The notes beneath the pieces were generated by a model. It was not told where the DNA came from and did not search any database. It saw nothing but the letters and a program-made list of their open reading frames with translations. 64,000 nt of DNA from Ehrlichia minasensis (GTDB taxonomy: Bacteria; Pseudomonadota; Alphaproteobacteria; Rickettsiales; Anaplasmataceae), in the NCBI GenBank assembly GCA_000825765.1, contig CDGH01000070.1:124001-188000 (forward strand), written 5' to 3'. The translations under genes were made by a program, and so were the position numbers. Shown here one piece after another: positions 9,525 through 20,447 of the stretch (positions are counted from its first letter, which is position 1; each line of letters begins with the position of its first letter).

Positions 9525-9929
9525 ATGCTGGCTAGAGTTATTTTTATAGCTTTATTTGTATTGACAGGTTGTTATACTACAACAATTCATCATGGGTATC
9601 CTACTTCTGAAATTAATTTGTGGGAGGGTATAAAAGTTGGAGATTTGAATAGTCAGGTTGTACAGCTTATAGGTGATCCTTGCATTATTGAAGATAATGT
9701 ATGGTATTATGTTTCTTATAGTATTTATAAAAAGCGTTTTTTCTCAACAAAAGAATATGAGTCTATTGTTTTAAAGTTAACCTTTGATCCTCAAACTAAT
9801 GAAGTAATAGAAGTGAAAAATATTAAAGTAAGTAAGAGGAATTTAGCGAAATTGTTGAAAAAAAATGATACATCAGTTACTGGTATACATGATAGTTTAC
9901 TTCGTAAGCTTATCAGTAAATTAAATTAG
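9525..9929 (+). CDS. BamE/SmpA/OmlA-like outer-membrane lipoprotein
   Basis: The protein begins with a short hydrophobic signal ending in a lipobox L-T-G-C. A single domain follows, with the N-L-W-E-G-I-K-V-G-D...V-x-x-L-I-G-D-P-C pattern of the SmpA/OmlA family, which includes BamE, the small lipoprotein of the beta-barrel assembly machine. The open frame starts with GTG at 9489, but the ATG at 9525 gives a proper lipoprotein signal and was chosen. The C-terminal part is Lys-rich. BamE itself is the likely identity, but related OmlA-fold lipoproteins cannot be excluded. Confidence 0.75.
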   Translation: MLARVIFIALFVLTGCYTTTIHHGYPTSEINLWEGIKVGDLNSQVVQLIGDPCIIEDNVWYYVSYSIYKKRFFSTKEYESIVLKLTFDPQTNEVIEVKNIKVSKRNLAKLLKKNDTSVTGIHDSLLRKLISKLN

Positions 9930-11451
9930 TTAAGAAATGCGCATTAATTTTCTTATTGATATTTAGAAAATCAAATCAGTTAGGTATATTATATAAATGT
10001 TATGCTATAAGTAGCATGATAGTAATAGTAATTATGAATTTTTAATCTTATTACAATGACTCATGGATAACCAATAATGTAATAGGTGTAGTTAATATAA
10101 GATTCAAACATTGAGTTAATAAAATTAGTTTGTTTTGTTGAATTTTAGTTTAATATCTATTTATAAAAGATTTATAGGTTAGTAAATCGTATTTTACATG
10201 GCGTAATTTTCATCTCTTCAAATAACACCATATCAGAACTGCAAAAATAACAGTGCTGCTATTTTGTGTAAGTATGGTATAACCCAAGCTTATTGATGTG
10301 TTTAATGACAAAGGATAGTATAAATGTAAATTAGTTAGCTATTTGAAAGGCGTGCTTTACATTTGTATATTACTAGATGTGTATAAAGTGTAAGCATTAT
10401 TATTAGTAATAAGGAGTGTTATGTCTGGTAAAGTTTATCTATAGTTTTTTAAATTAAATAATTAATATAAATGAGTACTATTTGAAATACATTAAGCAGA
10501 AATTTGAGGTGTAAGTTGTTGTTTTATAAGTACAATACTAAATAGTATGGTTAAAATAAAATGGAATATAGTAAGAAGAAGAAAATAGATGGTTGTATAG
10601 GTGATAGTAGTAAACATGAGATAGTTATAGAGGAGCTGGGTGTGTTTATTCATCTATAGATAATAATAGTAATACTTTTGTCATGAAGAACAATTAGAAA
10701 GAAAAATTACTAAAGATGGGTTGATGTCTTTTACTCGATCTCCATCTTAATTTGTGTGTAAGTTTACTTGAAATATAAATATATTTTGAGTGAATTATTG
10801 AATCAATTGATTAATAGCTGATTGTAATCTGTTCATTGCTGGTTCTGCTACTTCTAACTTTGTAGTAAGTAAAAAAATATTTTATAATAGATAAATTTCA
10901 TTAGTATGTGAAAGTAATATTAAGAATATTATAATAGTAGTATATTGGTAATATTTTTGAATTGATTCTTTAGTTTTATAGAGTTTAATTTATTACAGCT
11001 TTAATTATACTTAAGTTGCATGTTATGTTATAAAGTAAATTGTCAAGTTATGTAATAAGTTTATTGATGATATTAGTGTTATACATTTTTATCTTTAGCA
11101 GAAGTATTCATTTTAAATGAAAAGAGATTAAAGATTAGCATGGTGAAAAGAGTTATAAGAAATGTTATTTATTGGCATACCTGCTATTCTTTTATTTTAT
11201 AATATAAAAACTAGTTATTGTATATATTTTTGGCATGTGAAATTGTTTTAAGAAAATAGATATTATATAGTACATATTAGATAATAATGATTATCAGAGT
11301 TGTGGTGTTAATTTAGTAAATTTTTGATTGTGAAGTTGAAGTCTGTTATTGAATTAATAAAAACAATAACACTTTGATTAAAAGTATGTGAAATTGACAA
11401 TTTAGTTAAGGTAGAGTATTATACATACATGTGCTACCTTTAGGTGAATAC
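9930..11451. other. Long non-coding stretch with one possible gene relic
   Basis: About 1.5 kb without an intact gene. The only coding-like trace on the plus strand is a short frameshifted frame around 10561-10750, listed separately. On the minus strand about 40 codons are open near 10225-10350, with a hydrophobic stretch that I could not identify. No RNA gene or repeat array was seen. Confidence 0.6.
10561..10750 (+). pseudogene. Short frameshifted gene relic, unknown family
   Basis: From the ATG at 10561 a Lys-rich start runs through D-G-C-I-G-D-S-S and ends at a stop near 10659. Shifting frame twice allows the reading to continue through S-S-I-D-N-N-S-N-T-F and H-E-E-Q-L-E-R-K to a stop at 10750. 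This suggests an eroded small gene of about 60 codons. The C-I-G-D-S-S piece weakly recalls the family A box further downstream, but the match is too short to assign. Confidence 0.3.
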
Positions 11452-12030
11452 ATGCATGATGGAAAAGTAAGATATGGTACATTACAGAAAGAAAGAAATA
11501 CATTTCTACAATATAGAAATTGTTTGTTATATAGTACTTCCATCTTAGCGTGTATCTTTTTCTTAATTATTCCTGTTATTCTTGCTATCTGTGATATTTG
11601 TTATCGAGGTAATTTAAATACTCCATATAAACCTGTTGCAATTATTATGGCAGTATTGTTATCTGTGATATATTGTGTATTTCATCAAGCTAAAAGTCAT
11701 GAAGGAGTTGAGAAGCAACAAAATGAAGTGCAAAAAACACTGTTTTATTTGATGCTTGTATCTGGTGTTATGCTTCCATTCGGAAGTGTTATTTATGAAC
11801 TGTGTAATATGGTGGATGAAAAATATGTTAATGTATATAAATTTTCTGTATATTGCGTATTAGCTTTGTGTTGTCTAAGTTTATTATCACATTGTATTTC
11901 TAGTAGAATTAATATTGCAGATCATGTAGATTCTGATAATAATGTTAATGATGTGTCTGGTCCAGGTTGCTTATCAGCAATACAATATTATTGTTGTTGT
12001 TCTGATATGGGCAATATTATGATAGAGTAA
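11452..12030 (+). CDS. Small multi-pass membrane protein, unknown function
   Basis: This protein of about 192 residues has four strongly hydrophobic segments, grouped as two pairs: the first pair lies early and the second in the third quarter. A polar loop, K-S-H-E-G-V-E-K-Q-Q-N-E, separates the pairs. The C-terminal tail is polar and ends with a Cys cluster (Y-Y-C-C-C-S-D). The frame can also start at a GTG at 11431; the ATG at 11452 is preferred because it leads into a charged N terminus followed by the first membrane helix. Large non-coding gaps flank it. I do not recognise a family; inner-membrane location is inferred from hydrophobicity. Confidence 0.65.
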   Translation: MHDGKVRYGTLQKERNTFLQYRNCLLYSTSILACIFFLIIPVILAICDICYRGNLNTPYKPVAIIMAVLLSVIYCVFHQAKSHEGVEKQQNEVQKTLFYLMLVSGVMLPFGSVIYELCNMVDEKYVNVYKFSVYCVLALCCLSLLSHCISSRINIADHVDSDNNVNDVSGPGCLSAIQYYCCCSDMGNIMIE

Positions 12031-12939
12031 TAGAAGACTGAATTAGTTGAGTTAATTTCTAATTGTTTATTTACGCTAAATTATTAATAATTTGAAAATG
12101 AGAAAAATCTAATTTAAGATAAATCTCAGATAAAGTAACCCAGATATAACTTTGTAATTCTTGTTGATGCATAGGTAATAGTATTACATAATTCATAGAT
12201 GTAATCTTATTAATTAATATATTTTTATTTTTTATAATAGAGTAGTAATTTTTAATATATTTGAATTGTTAATGTGGTATTGCATTCAGTGAGTAATTTA
12301 CTATAGCGTCATGATTGTGCGAATTTATATATGTGGTTTTATAAATTGCTCTATGAAATTACGTAATATGCTCCATAGTTATATTCTTATTATTTCGTTA
12401 TGTTTTTTGAATTTCTGTTATAACAATTTTAAAAATAGGTACTACTTTTAACTTTTTAAATTTATCTGTTATATAACCTCTGATTATAATTGGTAGCTTT
12501 TATGATTTTATGAGTATATATTAGTAGAGTAGGTTTCTATAAAATAAAGTCATCTAAGAGAATATTAATTTTAAAATTAACTTATTGAATTACTATAATT
12601 TTAATATGGATTTATTACAATGTGTGTTTTTGAATTTATTTTGCGCATATCATGCTAGTATAAAGGTATGCATTATTCGTCTAATACATTGCTTAGTTAC
12701 CTGGATTTATGCTTTATGTTATGTTAATTTTTGAGCATTAGAAAAATTAGTTTTTCGGTATGTAGAGGCATTACAATAATATGATTAAGGTAATTATATT
12801 TTGTCAACTTTGTATTATTTTAACTTACTCTATATTTCACTATTGTATATCTCTTATGTATACTCATTATGTTTCATATTATAAAATACATTGTCGCTAA
12901 TCTAATAAGTTCAATGTTATATTTAATAGTGTAATGCAA
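12031..12939. other. Non-coding gap between convergent genes
   Basis: About 0.9 kb between the membrane-protein gene and the end of gyrB. The two genes converge here. No open frame of convincing composition, RNA gene or clear repeat was seen. Confidence 0.6.
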
Positions 12940-15336
12940 TTATGCATCAATATTTTGCACGTTCAGAGCATTGTTATTAATGAAATCACGTCTAGGTTCT
13001 ACAAAATCACCCATAAGTACTGAGAATATTGAATCGGCAGCTTCACAATCAGATATCTTCAACTTCAGTAAAGTTCTTGTTTCAGGGTTTAATGTAGTAT
13101 CCCATAGTTGATCTGAATTCATTTCACCTAAACCTTTAAATCTTTGTAGTGTCATGTCCTTTTTGCCGAATTCGATAATATTATCTACCAAAGAAGTAGG
13201 TGAGTTTATTTTAATATTGTTGTCTTTGGTAGATAAAATAAGCATACTGTTAAAGATTTCATCAATTCCATCACAAATATTGATAACCTGTCTTATTTCA
13301 TCTGAGTTCATCATAGCATTATCAATATAATACTTATCAACTAACCCATGTGATAGTCTAAAAATGCTTATCTTATCCTTTTCAGGAATTTCAACACTCC
13401 ACTCATATTCACAAAAAACCTTATTTAGATGTTCAGATATTACATCAGCAGAATCAAAGCCATGCTTTTTAAAGAAAATAATCAATGACTCTAAAACACT
13501 TTGAGGAATTATTCTGTCGTATGACTTTGTAATCTTGCTAATATTCATACATTGGTGTAAAATTTGAGATAAATTTTCTCCTGAATAACTATTAGTACCA
13601 GTAAGAGTTAAATCTTTTATTGCATTACTAATTATATAATCATGCAACATATCGTCATTTTTTATGTAAAATTCTTTCTTATGTTTTGTAACTTTATAAA
13701 GTGGAGGTTGTGCAATATATAGATATCCTCTTTCTATAACTTCACGCATATAACGGAAAAAGAATGTCAATAATAAAGTCCTAATATGTGATCCATCAAC
13801 ATCTGCATCTGTCATAATAATAACTTTGTGATAACGTATTTTTTCAATATCAAAATTCTCAGTTCCAATATTACTACCTATTGCAGTAATTAATGATGCA
13901 ATTTCTGCTGATGATAGTATACGATCTAGACTTGCACGCTCTACATTTAATATTTTTCCTTTTAATGATAATACAGCTTGGGAACGTCTATCACGTCCTT
14001 GTTTTGCAGATCCACCAGCGGAATTACCCTCTACAATAAATAACTCAGATAATTCTGGTGACTTCTCCTGGCAATCTGCTAATTTGCCTGGAAGAATGGT
14101 AAAATCGAATCCGTTTTTACTCTTTATAAGCTCTCTTGCTTTGCGTGCAGCTTCTCTTCCTTTGGCAGATCTGATTATTCTCTCTATGATACTAGCAGCT
14201 AGTTTAGGATTAGTTTCAAAAATATTAGTCAATTTTTCATATACTATATTTTCCACAACTGTTCTAGCCTCAGAACTGACTAATTTATCTTTAGTTTGAG
14301 ATGAAAATTTAGGATCAGGCAATTTTATTGATAATACACATGTAAGTCCTTCTCTTACATCTTCTCCTAGAATACTTACCTTTGCTTTTTTTAAAAAACC
14401 TTCATTTGTTGCATAATTATTAATACAGCGTGTCATGGCTGATCTAAATCCTGCAAGATGAGTTCCTCCATCTCTCTGTCTGATATTATTGGTAAAGCAT
14501 AACATATTTTCATAATAAGAATCATTCCAATGCATTGATAACTCTAAGCTTATTCCATGCTCGAGTACAATTCCTTCTATATGAACAATTTTAGTAACAG
14601 CAGTCTTATTACGGTCAAGATATTTTACAAATCCAGAAGTTCCTTTGTCTGATGCATCACTAATTTTAGAGTTATCTCTAAAGCCGAATGATGAATTTAA
14701 TACTTGAGTACTCCTTAAATCTTTTAGATTGATATTAATGCTAGAATTAAGAAAAGATAGCTCTCTTACACGATTTTCTAAAGTTGAATAATTAAAATTT
14801 ACAGATGAAAAGATGTTCTTAGATGGCAAGAAAGTAATTTTAGTACCTTTTTTATGTGTGTTTTCACCTACTACTGATAAAGGTTTTACTGTAACACCAT
14901 CTTCAAAGCGCATAAAATATTCTTTTCCATTGCGCCATATGGTTAGCTCTAGCCAAGTTGAAAGAGCATTTACAACTGATATACCGACACCATGAAGTCC
15001 ACCAGAAACTTTATAACTACTGTGATCAAATTTACCTCCAGCATGTAACTGTGTCATTATTACTTCAGCAGCTGACATACCTTCATCTTCATGCATATCT
15101 ACAGGTATACCTCTACCATTATCTGTAACAGAAATAGATCCATCACATTGAATTACAATATCTATTTTATTGCAAAAACCAGCAAGTGCCTCGTCTATAG
15201 AATTATCAATAACTTCATATACCATATGGTGTAAACCGGAACCATCATCAGTATCACCAATATACATACCTGGTCTTTTTCTAACTGCATCTAGTCCTTT
15301 TAAGACAGTAATAGAACTTGCATTGTAATTGTCCAT
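12940..15336 (-). CDS. gyrB: DNA gyrase subunit B
   Basis: GyrB is the ATPase subunit of DNA gyrase, which introduces negative supercoils with GyrA. The 798-residue product has the GHKL ATP-binding motifs (E-V-I-D-N-S-I-D-E-A near 41-50, D-N-G-R-G-I-P, and a glycine-rich G-G-L-H-G-V-G lid). It also has the transducer domain, and a TOPRIM domain with E-G-N-S-A-G-G-S-A and D-A-D-V-D-G-S-H. The C terminus carries Q-R-F-K-G-L-G-E-M-N, a gyrase signature that separates it from ParE-type truncations. It is transcribed away from pyrB. Confidence 0.97.
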   Translation of the reverse strand: MDNYNASSITVLKGLDAVRKRPGMYIGDTDDGSGLHHMVYEVIDNSIDEALAGFCNKIDIVIQCDGSISVTDNGRGIPVDMHEDEGMSAAEVIMTQLHAGGKFDHSSYKVSGGLHGVGISVVNALSTWLELTIWRNGKEYFMRFEDGVTVKPLSVVGENTHKKGTKITFLPSKNIFSSVNFNYSTLENRVRELSFLNSSININLKDLRSTQVLNSSFGFRDNSKISDASDKGTSGFVKYLDRNKTAVTKIVHIEGIVLEHGISLELSMHWNDSYYENMLCFTNNIRQRDGGTHLAGFRSAMTRCINNYATNEGFLKKAKVSILGEDVREGLTCVLSIKLPDPKFSSQTKDKLVSSEARTVVENIVYEKLTNIFETNPKLAASIIERIIRSAKGREAARKARELIKSKNGFDFTILPGKLADCQEKSPELSELFIVEGNSAGGSAKQGRDRRSQAVLSLKGKILNVERASLDRILSSAEIASLITAIGSNIGTENFDIEKIRYHKVIIMTDADVDGSHIRTLLLTFFFRYMREVIERGYLYIAQPPLYKVTKHKKEFYIKNDDMLHDYIISNAIKDLTLTGTNSYSGENLSQILHQCMNISKITKSYDRIIPQSVLESLIIFFKKHGFDSADVISEHLNKVFCEYEWSVEIPEKDKISIFRLSHGLVDKYYIDNAMMNSDEIRQVINICDGIDEIFNSMLILSTKDNNIKINSPTSLVDNIIEFGKKDMTLQRFKGLGEMNSDQLWDTTLNPETRTLLKLKISDCEAADSIFSVLMGDFVEPRRDFINNNALNVQNIDA

Positions 15337-15709
15337 AGCAATATTATAGTTAATTAAGTTAACAACATTATAGCTGCAGAAAATTTTAGATAAAGTAAAA
15401 AAAGTCTTTATTGCAAGTTTAGTAGACTATTGTAAATCAATAAGATGAGTATGAAGCATGTATTAATCAGAAAAGTAATATATTAATAAATACGAATTGC
15501 AAAAACATGTAAAACTTAATACTAATTAAAAATATAGTTTAACGTATTCAACATTTGTTAACTAATAGAAGCATTCTTTACCATGTATACCGTGTATAAA
15601 TTACTTAAAATATCAGATTGTAAAAAAATTTAATATAATACTATATAATAAATCTGTAGAATCTGTATCTAATAAATTTGAAAACATATTATATAAATAT
15701 AGGAGTATA
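15337..15709. other. Divergent promoter region of gyrB and pyrB
   Basis: These 373 bases separate the divergent gyrB and pyrB starts, so promoters for both must lie here. The sequence is strongly A+T-rich and many hexamers resemble a -10; I could not choose one confidently. AGGAG sits shortly before the pyrB ATG. Confidence 0.55.
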
Positions 15710-16624
15710 ATGAATACATTACTAGAGATAAGTGACCTAACGTCTGATGACATAGAAGCCATTTTTAATATTACAATGCAATACTTTAATGGAAATCAGG
15801 ATAATAGGATTCTAAGTGGAAAAGTTGTCGTAAACTTGTTTTTTGAAAGCTCAACACGTACTTTGTCTTCTTTTGAGATTGCGGAAAAATCATTAGGCGC
15901 ACATTCTGTGACATTAAACATTAATACATCGTCTATAAATAAAGGAGAAAGCATTATAGACACTATTTTAAATATAAATGCAATGGATCCTGATTTAATT
16001 ATAATAAGGTCACAATATAGTCAATTAGTCAAAACAATATCTCAGTATGTACCAAATTGTTGTATAATAAACGCTGGGGATGGAAATCATGAGCATCCAA
16101 CGCAGGCGTTAATAGATTATTGTACTATACGCTATCTAAAAAAAAGTATTAATAATTTAAATATATCCATATGCGGAGACATATTACACAGTAGAGTTGC
16201 AAGATCAAATATAAGATTATTATCTAGGTACGGAGCTAATATCTCTCTAGTGGCTCCTCCAACATTATTGTGTGACTTGATTGGTGTGTCACATGTATAT
16301 CATCACTTAATTGATGGAATACGTAATGCAGATGTCATTATGTTATTAAGATTACAAAAAGAACGTATAGCTAGTTGTGTTATTCCTTCAGAAGAGGAAT
16401 ATTCGCATCTATATATGCTGGATTCTGAGAAATTATCTTATGCAAAAAAAGATGTAATAATTATGCATCCAGGCCCTACAAATAAAGGAACTGAAATTTC
16501 TAATAATGTAGCAACAGATAAGTCTGTGATTTTGCTGCAAGTAAAAATGGGTGTTGCAGTGCGTAAAGCTATATTACATTATTTATTATACAATAATAAA
16601 CATGATGCCAGTAATGAGATATAA
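15710..16624 (+). CDS. pyrB: Aspartate carbamoyltransferase catalytic chain
   Basis: PyrB joins carbamoyl phosphate and aspartate in the first committed step of UMP synthesis. The carbamoyl-phosphate motif F-E-S-S-T-R-T is at about 45-51 and H-P-T-Q-A-L-I-D near 127-134; [11 protein letters not shown] near the C terminus is also typical. The length, 304 residues, matches the family. No pyrI is adjacent. The stop overlaps the start of truA by 11 bases, so the two genes are probably cotranscribed. Confidence 0.95.
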   Translation: MNTLLEISDLTSDDIEAIFNITMQYFNGNQDNRILSGKVVVNLFFESSTRTLSSFEIAEKSLGAHSVTLNINTSSINKGESIIDTILNINAMDPDLIIIRSQYSQLVKTISQYVPNCCIINAGDGNHEHPTQALIDYCTIRYLKKSINNLNISICGDILHSRVARSNIRLLSRYGANISLVAPPTLLCDLIGVSHVYHHLIDGIRNADVIMLLRLQKERIASCVIPSEEEYSHLYMLDSEKLSYAKKDVIIMHPGPTNKGTEISNNVATDKSVILLQVKMGVAVRKAILHYLLYNNKHDASNEI

Positions 16625-17351
16625 AATTACTATAGAATACAATGGATCTAATTTTATTGGATGGCAAAAACAAAAACATTCATCAAATTCTATTCAAGAA
16701 ATTCTTGAAGAAGCAATATTTAAGTTTTCACAACAAAATGTTACTATATACGTTGCAGGAAGAACTGATGCTGGTGTACATGCTTTAGGTCAGGTAGCAC
16801 ATTTTGATTTAACAACAGATTTTGATACATATGTAGTAAGAAATGCAATAAATTATCATTTACTACCACATGCTATTGCTGTATTAAATGTAGAAAAAGC
16901 AGATGATAAGTTTCATGCAAGATTTTCAGCAAAAAAACGTCACTACTTATACAAAATAATAAATCGTTATTCACCACTAACAATAGACTATAATCGTGCA
17001 TGGCTTGTACGCAATCCATTAAATGTAGACAAGATGATGCAAGCTGTAGAATATATAAAAGGTAATCATGATTTTTCTAGTTTTAGAGCAAGACATTGTC
17101 AATCTAAAAGCCCAGTAAAGACAATGGATGATTTAAAGATTATTCATAATGATCAATATATTGACATATATTTTTCTGCGATATCATTTTTACATAATCA
17201 AGTACGTATTATTGTAGGTACATTGGTGGAATGTGGAAAAAGTAGCTTTCCACCAGAATATACACGGAATATCTTGGCAGCAAAAAATAGATCTTATGCA
17301 GGTATGACAGCACCGCCTTATGGTTTATATTTTGTAAAAGTGGACTATTAG
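16614..17351 (+). CDS. truA: tRNA pseudouridine(38-40) synthase TruA
   Basis: TruA converts uridines 38-40 of the tRNA anticodon arm to pseudouridine. The catalytic aspartate lies in [13 protein letters not shown], and the conserved F-H-A-R-F-S-A-K-x-R-x-Y-x-Y segment follows. The frame is open upstream to 16551, but the ATG at 16614 gives [11 protein letters not shown], the usual TruA N terminus, and an 11-base overlap with pyrB. The product is 245 residues, normal for the family. Confidence 0.94.
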   Translation: MRYKITIEYNGSNFIGWQKQKHSSNSIQEILEEAIFKFSQQNVTIYVAGRTDAGVHALGQVAHFDLTTDFDTYVVRNAINYHLLPHAIAVLNVEKADDKFHARFSAKKRHYLYKIINRYSPLTIDYNRAWLVRNPLNVDKMMQAVEYIKGNHDFSSFRARHCQSKSPVKTMDDLKIIHNDQYIDIYFSAISFLHNQVRIIVGTLVECGKSSFPPEYTRNILAAKNRSYAGMTAPPYGLYFVKVDY

Positions 17352-18095
17352 GAGCTTTAACATAATCAAGAAATTAAGTAAGCTATTCAATAGTATACAA
17401 CTAGTAAAAGTGTGTTATTTCAGCTTTAGAAATTAAAATCAATTTTAAGAATGTTCTGTAAGGTGCTTTTATTTTCTAGGACTTTATTTTACTAGTATGT
17501 GTAATTAATTAATCTAATACATCATAAATTCAAATAGTTAAAAGTAATATTTAAAGCTAATAATATATTTCATAGTACTGATGAAATATAAACAAAACAT
17601 AACAGTATCATGGATATAATTAATGAAGAATGCGATATTGCTTGCATTTAGAGAGTTGTAAAATTAATGTCAATAAATTTTTATGCTATTGTATGTGTTA
17701 TTATGATATTCTAAAAATTTAATAAAGTATATTTAATTGGTAGTATAACAGAATTAAGAAATGTTTTGTAATGGTATACTGAGAGTTTATAGGTATGTTA
17801 GTTAGGAAAATGTGTATTAATGAATAGAAAATTGTTATTAAAATATATTTTATCATCGGAGATAAGATTTATTAGATTTTCAGAATCTAAAGGTTATGTT
17901 TTTATAGTCTGATTTAAATGTTAAATTTATATAAAACTCTGTATAATACTGACTAGATAATAAATTCATTTTTACATACCATTTCAGAATGTATTATTAA
18001 AAACCTGTATTTAATATGTGCATTTATAGAAATATAAAATGTAATAAATTAAAGTAAAAATAGTAAATCATTAAATCTTTTATCTATATAATTTA
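17352..18095. other. Non-coding gap before the nuoG operon
   Basis: About 0.74 kb after truA with no convincing coding frame or RNA gene. The promoter of the downstream operon lies at its end and is listed separately. Confidence 0.6.
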
Positions 18096-18123
18096 TTGAC
18101 GTTGGTAACCTAAATGGTAAAAT
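18096..18123 (+). promoter_or_regulatory. Putative sigma-70 promoter of the nuoGH operon
   Basis: TTGACG (18096-18101) is separated by 16 bases from TAAAAT (18118-18123). It would give a leader of about 30 bases before the ATG at 18162, which is preceded by a run of five G that can serve as the ribosome-binding site. The spacing and position make this one of the better promoters in the window. Confidence 0.55.
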
Positions 18124-18161
18124 GTGCTATTACTTCATGATTTTATGGCTATGGGGGTATT

Positions 18162-18380
18162 ATGGCTAAGAAAGGAGCTAAGGTTGCAAAAACAGCAAGT
18201 AAAAATAATCCATCGCAACGGAACAAAGGTGTAGCTCAAAAAATGTATAATGGTAAGTTAGTAAAGCCAGTTAAGTATATTGATAGAGAATTAGGCACAA
18301 TTTTTATGGCTGGTCAGTATGATAATGGTGATTTAGTGCAAGATAGTTCAGGTAATCCTATAGAGTGGGCTAGTATGTAA
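18162..18380 (+). CDS. Small basic protein upstream of nuoG
   Basis: This 72-residue protein has a Lys-, Ala- and Ser-rich N terminus (residues 1-25) and a more globular C-terminal half ending in G-N-P-I-E-W-A-S-M. It has no signal peptide or membrane segment. It is followed after 9 bases by nuoG and preceded by a good promoter, so it is the first gene of the operon. I do not recognise the family. A role linked to complex I is suggested only by position. Confidence 0.75.
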   Translation: MAKKGAKVAKTASKNNPSQRNKGVAQKMYNGKLVKPVKYIDRELGTIFMAGQYDNGDLVQDSSGNPIEWASM

Positions 18381-18389
18381 GGGTATTGT

Positions 18390-20441
18390 GTGGTTAAGCT
18401 AGTTATAGATTCTTTAGAAATAGAAGTCGAAGATGGGATGACTGTGCTGCAAGCTTGTGAGATTGCTGGTGTGCAGGTACCAAGGTTTTGTTATCATGAA
18501 AGACTTGCAATAGCAGGTAATTGTAGAATGTGTCTGGTAGAAATTGTTGGTGGCCCACCAAAACCTGCAGCTTCTTGTGCAATGCCTGTTGCAGATGGTA
18601 TGATAGTAAAAACTAATACAGATAAGATTAAAAAAGCAAGGGAAGGGGTACTGGAGTTTTTATTGATAAATCATCCTTTAGATTGTCCAATTTGTGACCA
18701 AGGAGGGGAATGTGATTTACAAGATCAGACTATGTTATATGGTAGAGGACAAAGTAGATATAAGGAAAAAAAACGAGCTGTAAAAAAAAAGAACTTTGGA
18801 CCTCTAATAGAAAGTTCAATGACAAGGTGTATACATTGTACTAGATGTGTTAGATTTTTGTCGGATGTTGCTGGTAGTTATGAATTAGGTACGATGGGCC
18901 GTGGTGAAAATATGGAGATAGATACATGTATATCTAAATGTATAACTTCAGAATTATCTGGAAATATAATAGATCTTTGTCCAGTTGGTGCATTGACTTC
19001 TAAACCTTATGCGTTTAAAGCTAGGTCTTGGGAATTACGTCATTGTGAGACTATAGATGTGTTGGATGCTGTGTGTAGTAATATTAGAGTTGATACGCGT
19101 GGCTTGGAAGTAATGCGAATATTACCTAGGTTAAATGAAGATATAAATGAAGAATGGATATCGGATAAAACACGTTTTTCGTATGATGGTTTAAAGTTGC
19201 AAAGGCTAGATAAACCATATATAAGGAAAAACGGTCAAATGTTACCTGCAACTTGGGAAGAAGTATTTAATATCATTGCTAAAAAAATTAATAATACTCC
19301 TGGAAATAAAATTGCAGCAATTGCTGGGGATTTAGTAGATTGTGAATCTGTACTATTATTAAAAGAACTTATGCATAAATTGGGAAGTTCTAATATAGAA
19401 TGTAGACAAGATGGTTCAGTAGTACCTACACATAATAGGGCTTTTTATTTATTTAATACTGGTATATCTAACATAGAAGATGCAGATTTGTGTTTATTAA
19501 TTAATACGAATATCAGGCTTGAAGCACCTATAATTAATGCAAGATTACGTAAAAGGTATTTGCATGGAGGGTTTACAGTAGCAAGTTTAGGGATATATAA
19601 TAACTTTAACTATAGTGTGGAAAATTTAGGTAATAGTTGTTTAGTACTAGATGATATTTTGCATGGTAGAATACCTTTTTCTGAATTATTAAAATGTGCA
19701 AAGAATCCTATGCTAATAATAGGACAAGATGCTTTAATTGGTGAAAATGGTAATGCTGTATTTACTTTATCAACTAAAATTGCAGAAAAGTTTAATATGT
19801 TAAGAAACGATTGGAATGGATTCAATGTTCTACATAAAGCTGCTGCTAGAGTTGGTGCTTTAGATATTGGGTTTGTACCTAACTCTCCTGGTAATATAAT
19901 TTCTAAAATAGTAGATGATGTAAATTCTGGTGAAATAGAGGTTCTTTATTTATTAGGGGCAGATGAATTAGAAATTTCTCGTTCTAAGTCTTCTTTTATA
20001 ATATATCAGGGACATCATGGTGATAGAGGAGCACAAATTGCAGATGTAATATTGCCTGGTGCTGCTTATACGGAGAAAAATGCAACTTATGTTAATACTG
20101 AAGGTAGGGCTCAAAGAACAAATATAGCTGTTTCCCCTCCTGGTTTAGCAAAGGAAGATTGGTTAATTATTAAAGAATTATCAGAATACTTAAAAGTAAA
20201 TATGCAATATGATAATTTATATCAAGTTAGAGATAAATTATCAACATTAGGTAAGCAATTTCGTGAAGAAAATATTGGAGGTTTAGTCTATAATGCATGG
20301 ATTCCAATTGATGGAAATATTGTTTTAAAAAAAGATAGTGTATTTATTAATAAAGATTTTAATTTTTATATGACAAATCCAATTAGCCGCGCATCTATTG
20401 TAATGGCAAATTGTGTAAAAGCTTTTGCAGATCAAAATTAG
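18390..20441 (+). CDS. nuoG: NADH-quinone oxidoreductase subunit G
   Basis: NuoG is the large Fe-S subunit of the peripheral arm of respiratory complex I. The N-terminal [2Fe-2S] ligands are C34, C45, C48 and C63. The His-Cys3 4Fe-4S site is H95, C99, C102 and C108. A further 4Fe-4S set lies in C-I-H-C-T-R-C with a distal L-C-P-V-G-A. A molybdopterin-oxidoreductase-like domain follows. The start is GTG, chosen because it gives the standard N terminus and lies just after a GG-rich site. At 683 residues it matches the alphaproteobacterial form. nuoH follows after 6 bases. Confidence 0.96.
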   Translation: MVKLVIDSLEIEVEDGMTVLQACEIAGVQVPRFCYHERLAIAGNCRMCLVEIVGGPPKPAASCAMPVADGMIVKTNTDKIKKAREGVLEFLLINHPLDCPICDQGGECDLQDQTMLYGRGQSRYKEKKRAVKKKNFGPLIESSMTRCIHCTRCVRFLSDVAGSYELGTMGRGENMEIDTCISKCITSELSGNIIDLCPVGALTSKPYAFKARSWELRHCETIDVLDAVCSNIRVDTRGLEVMRILPRLNEDINEEWISDKTRFSYDGLKLQRLDKPYIRKNGQMLPATWEEVFNIIAKKINNTPGNKIAAIAGDLVDCESVLLLKELMHKLGSSNIECRQDGSVVPTHNRAFYLFNTGISNIEDADLCLLINTNIRLEAPIINARLRKRYLHGGFTVASLGIYNNFNYSVENLGNSCLVLDDILHGRIPFSELLKCAKNPMLIIGQDALIGENGNAVFTLSTKIAEKFNMLRNDWNGFNVLHKAAARVGALDIGFVPNSPGNIISKIVDDVNSGEIEVLYLLGADELEISRSKSSFIIYQGHHGDRGAQIADVILPGAAYTEKNATYVNTEGRAQRTNIAVSPPGLAKEDWLIIKELSEYLKVNMQYDNLYQVRDKLSTLGKQFREENIGGLVYNAWIPIDGNIVLKKDSVFINKDFNFYMTNPISRASIVMANCVKAFADQN

Positions 20442-20447
20442 GTAAAT

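Noticed and set aside
10225-10350. About 40 open codons on the minus strand with a hydrophobic core
   Set aside because: Too short, no start with a ribosome-binding site and no family I could identify.
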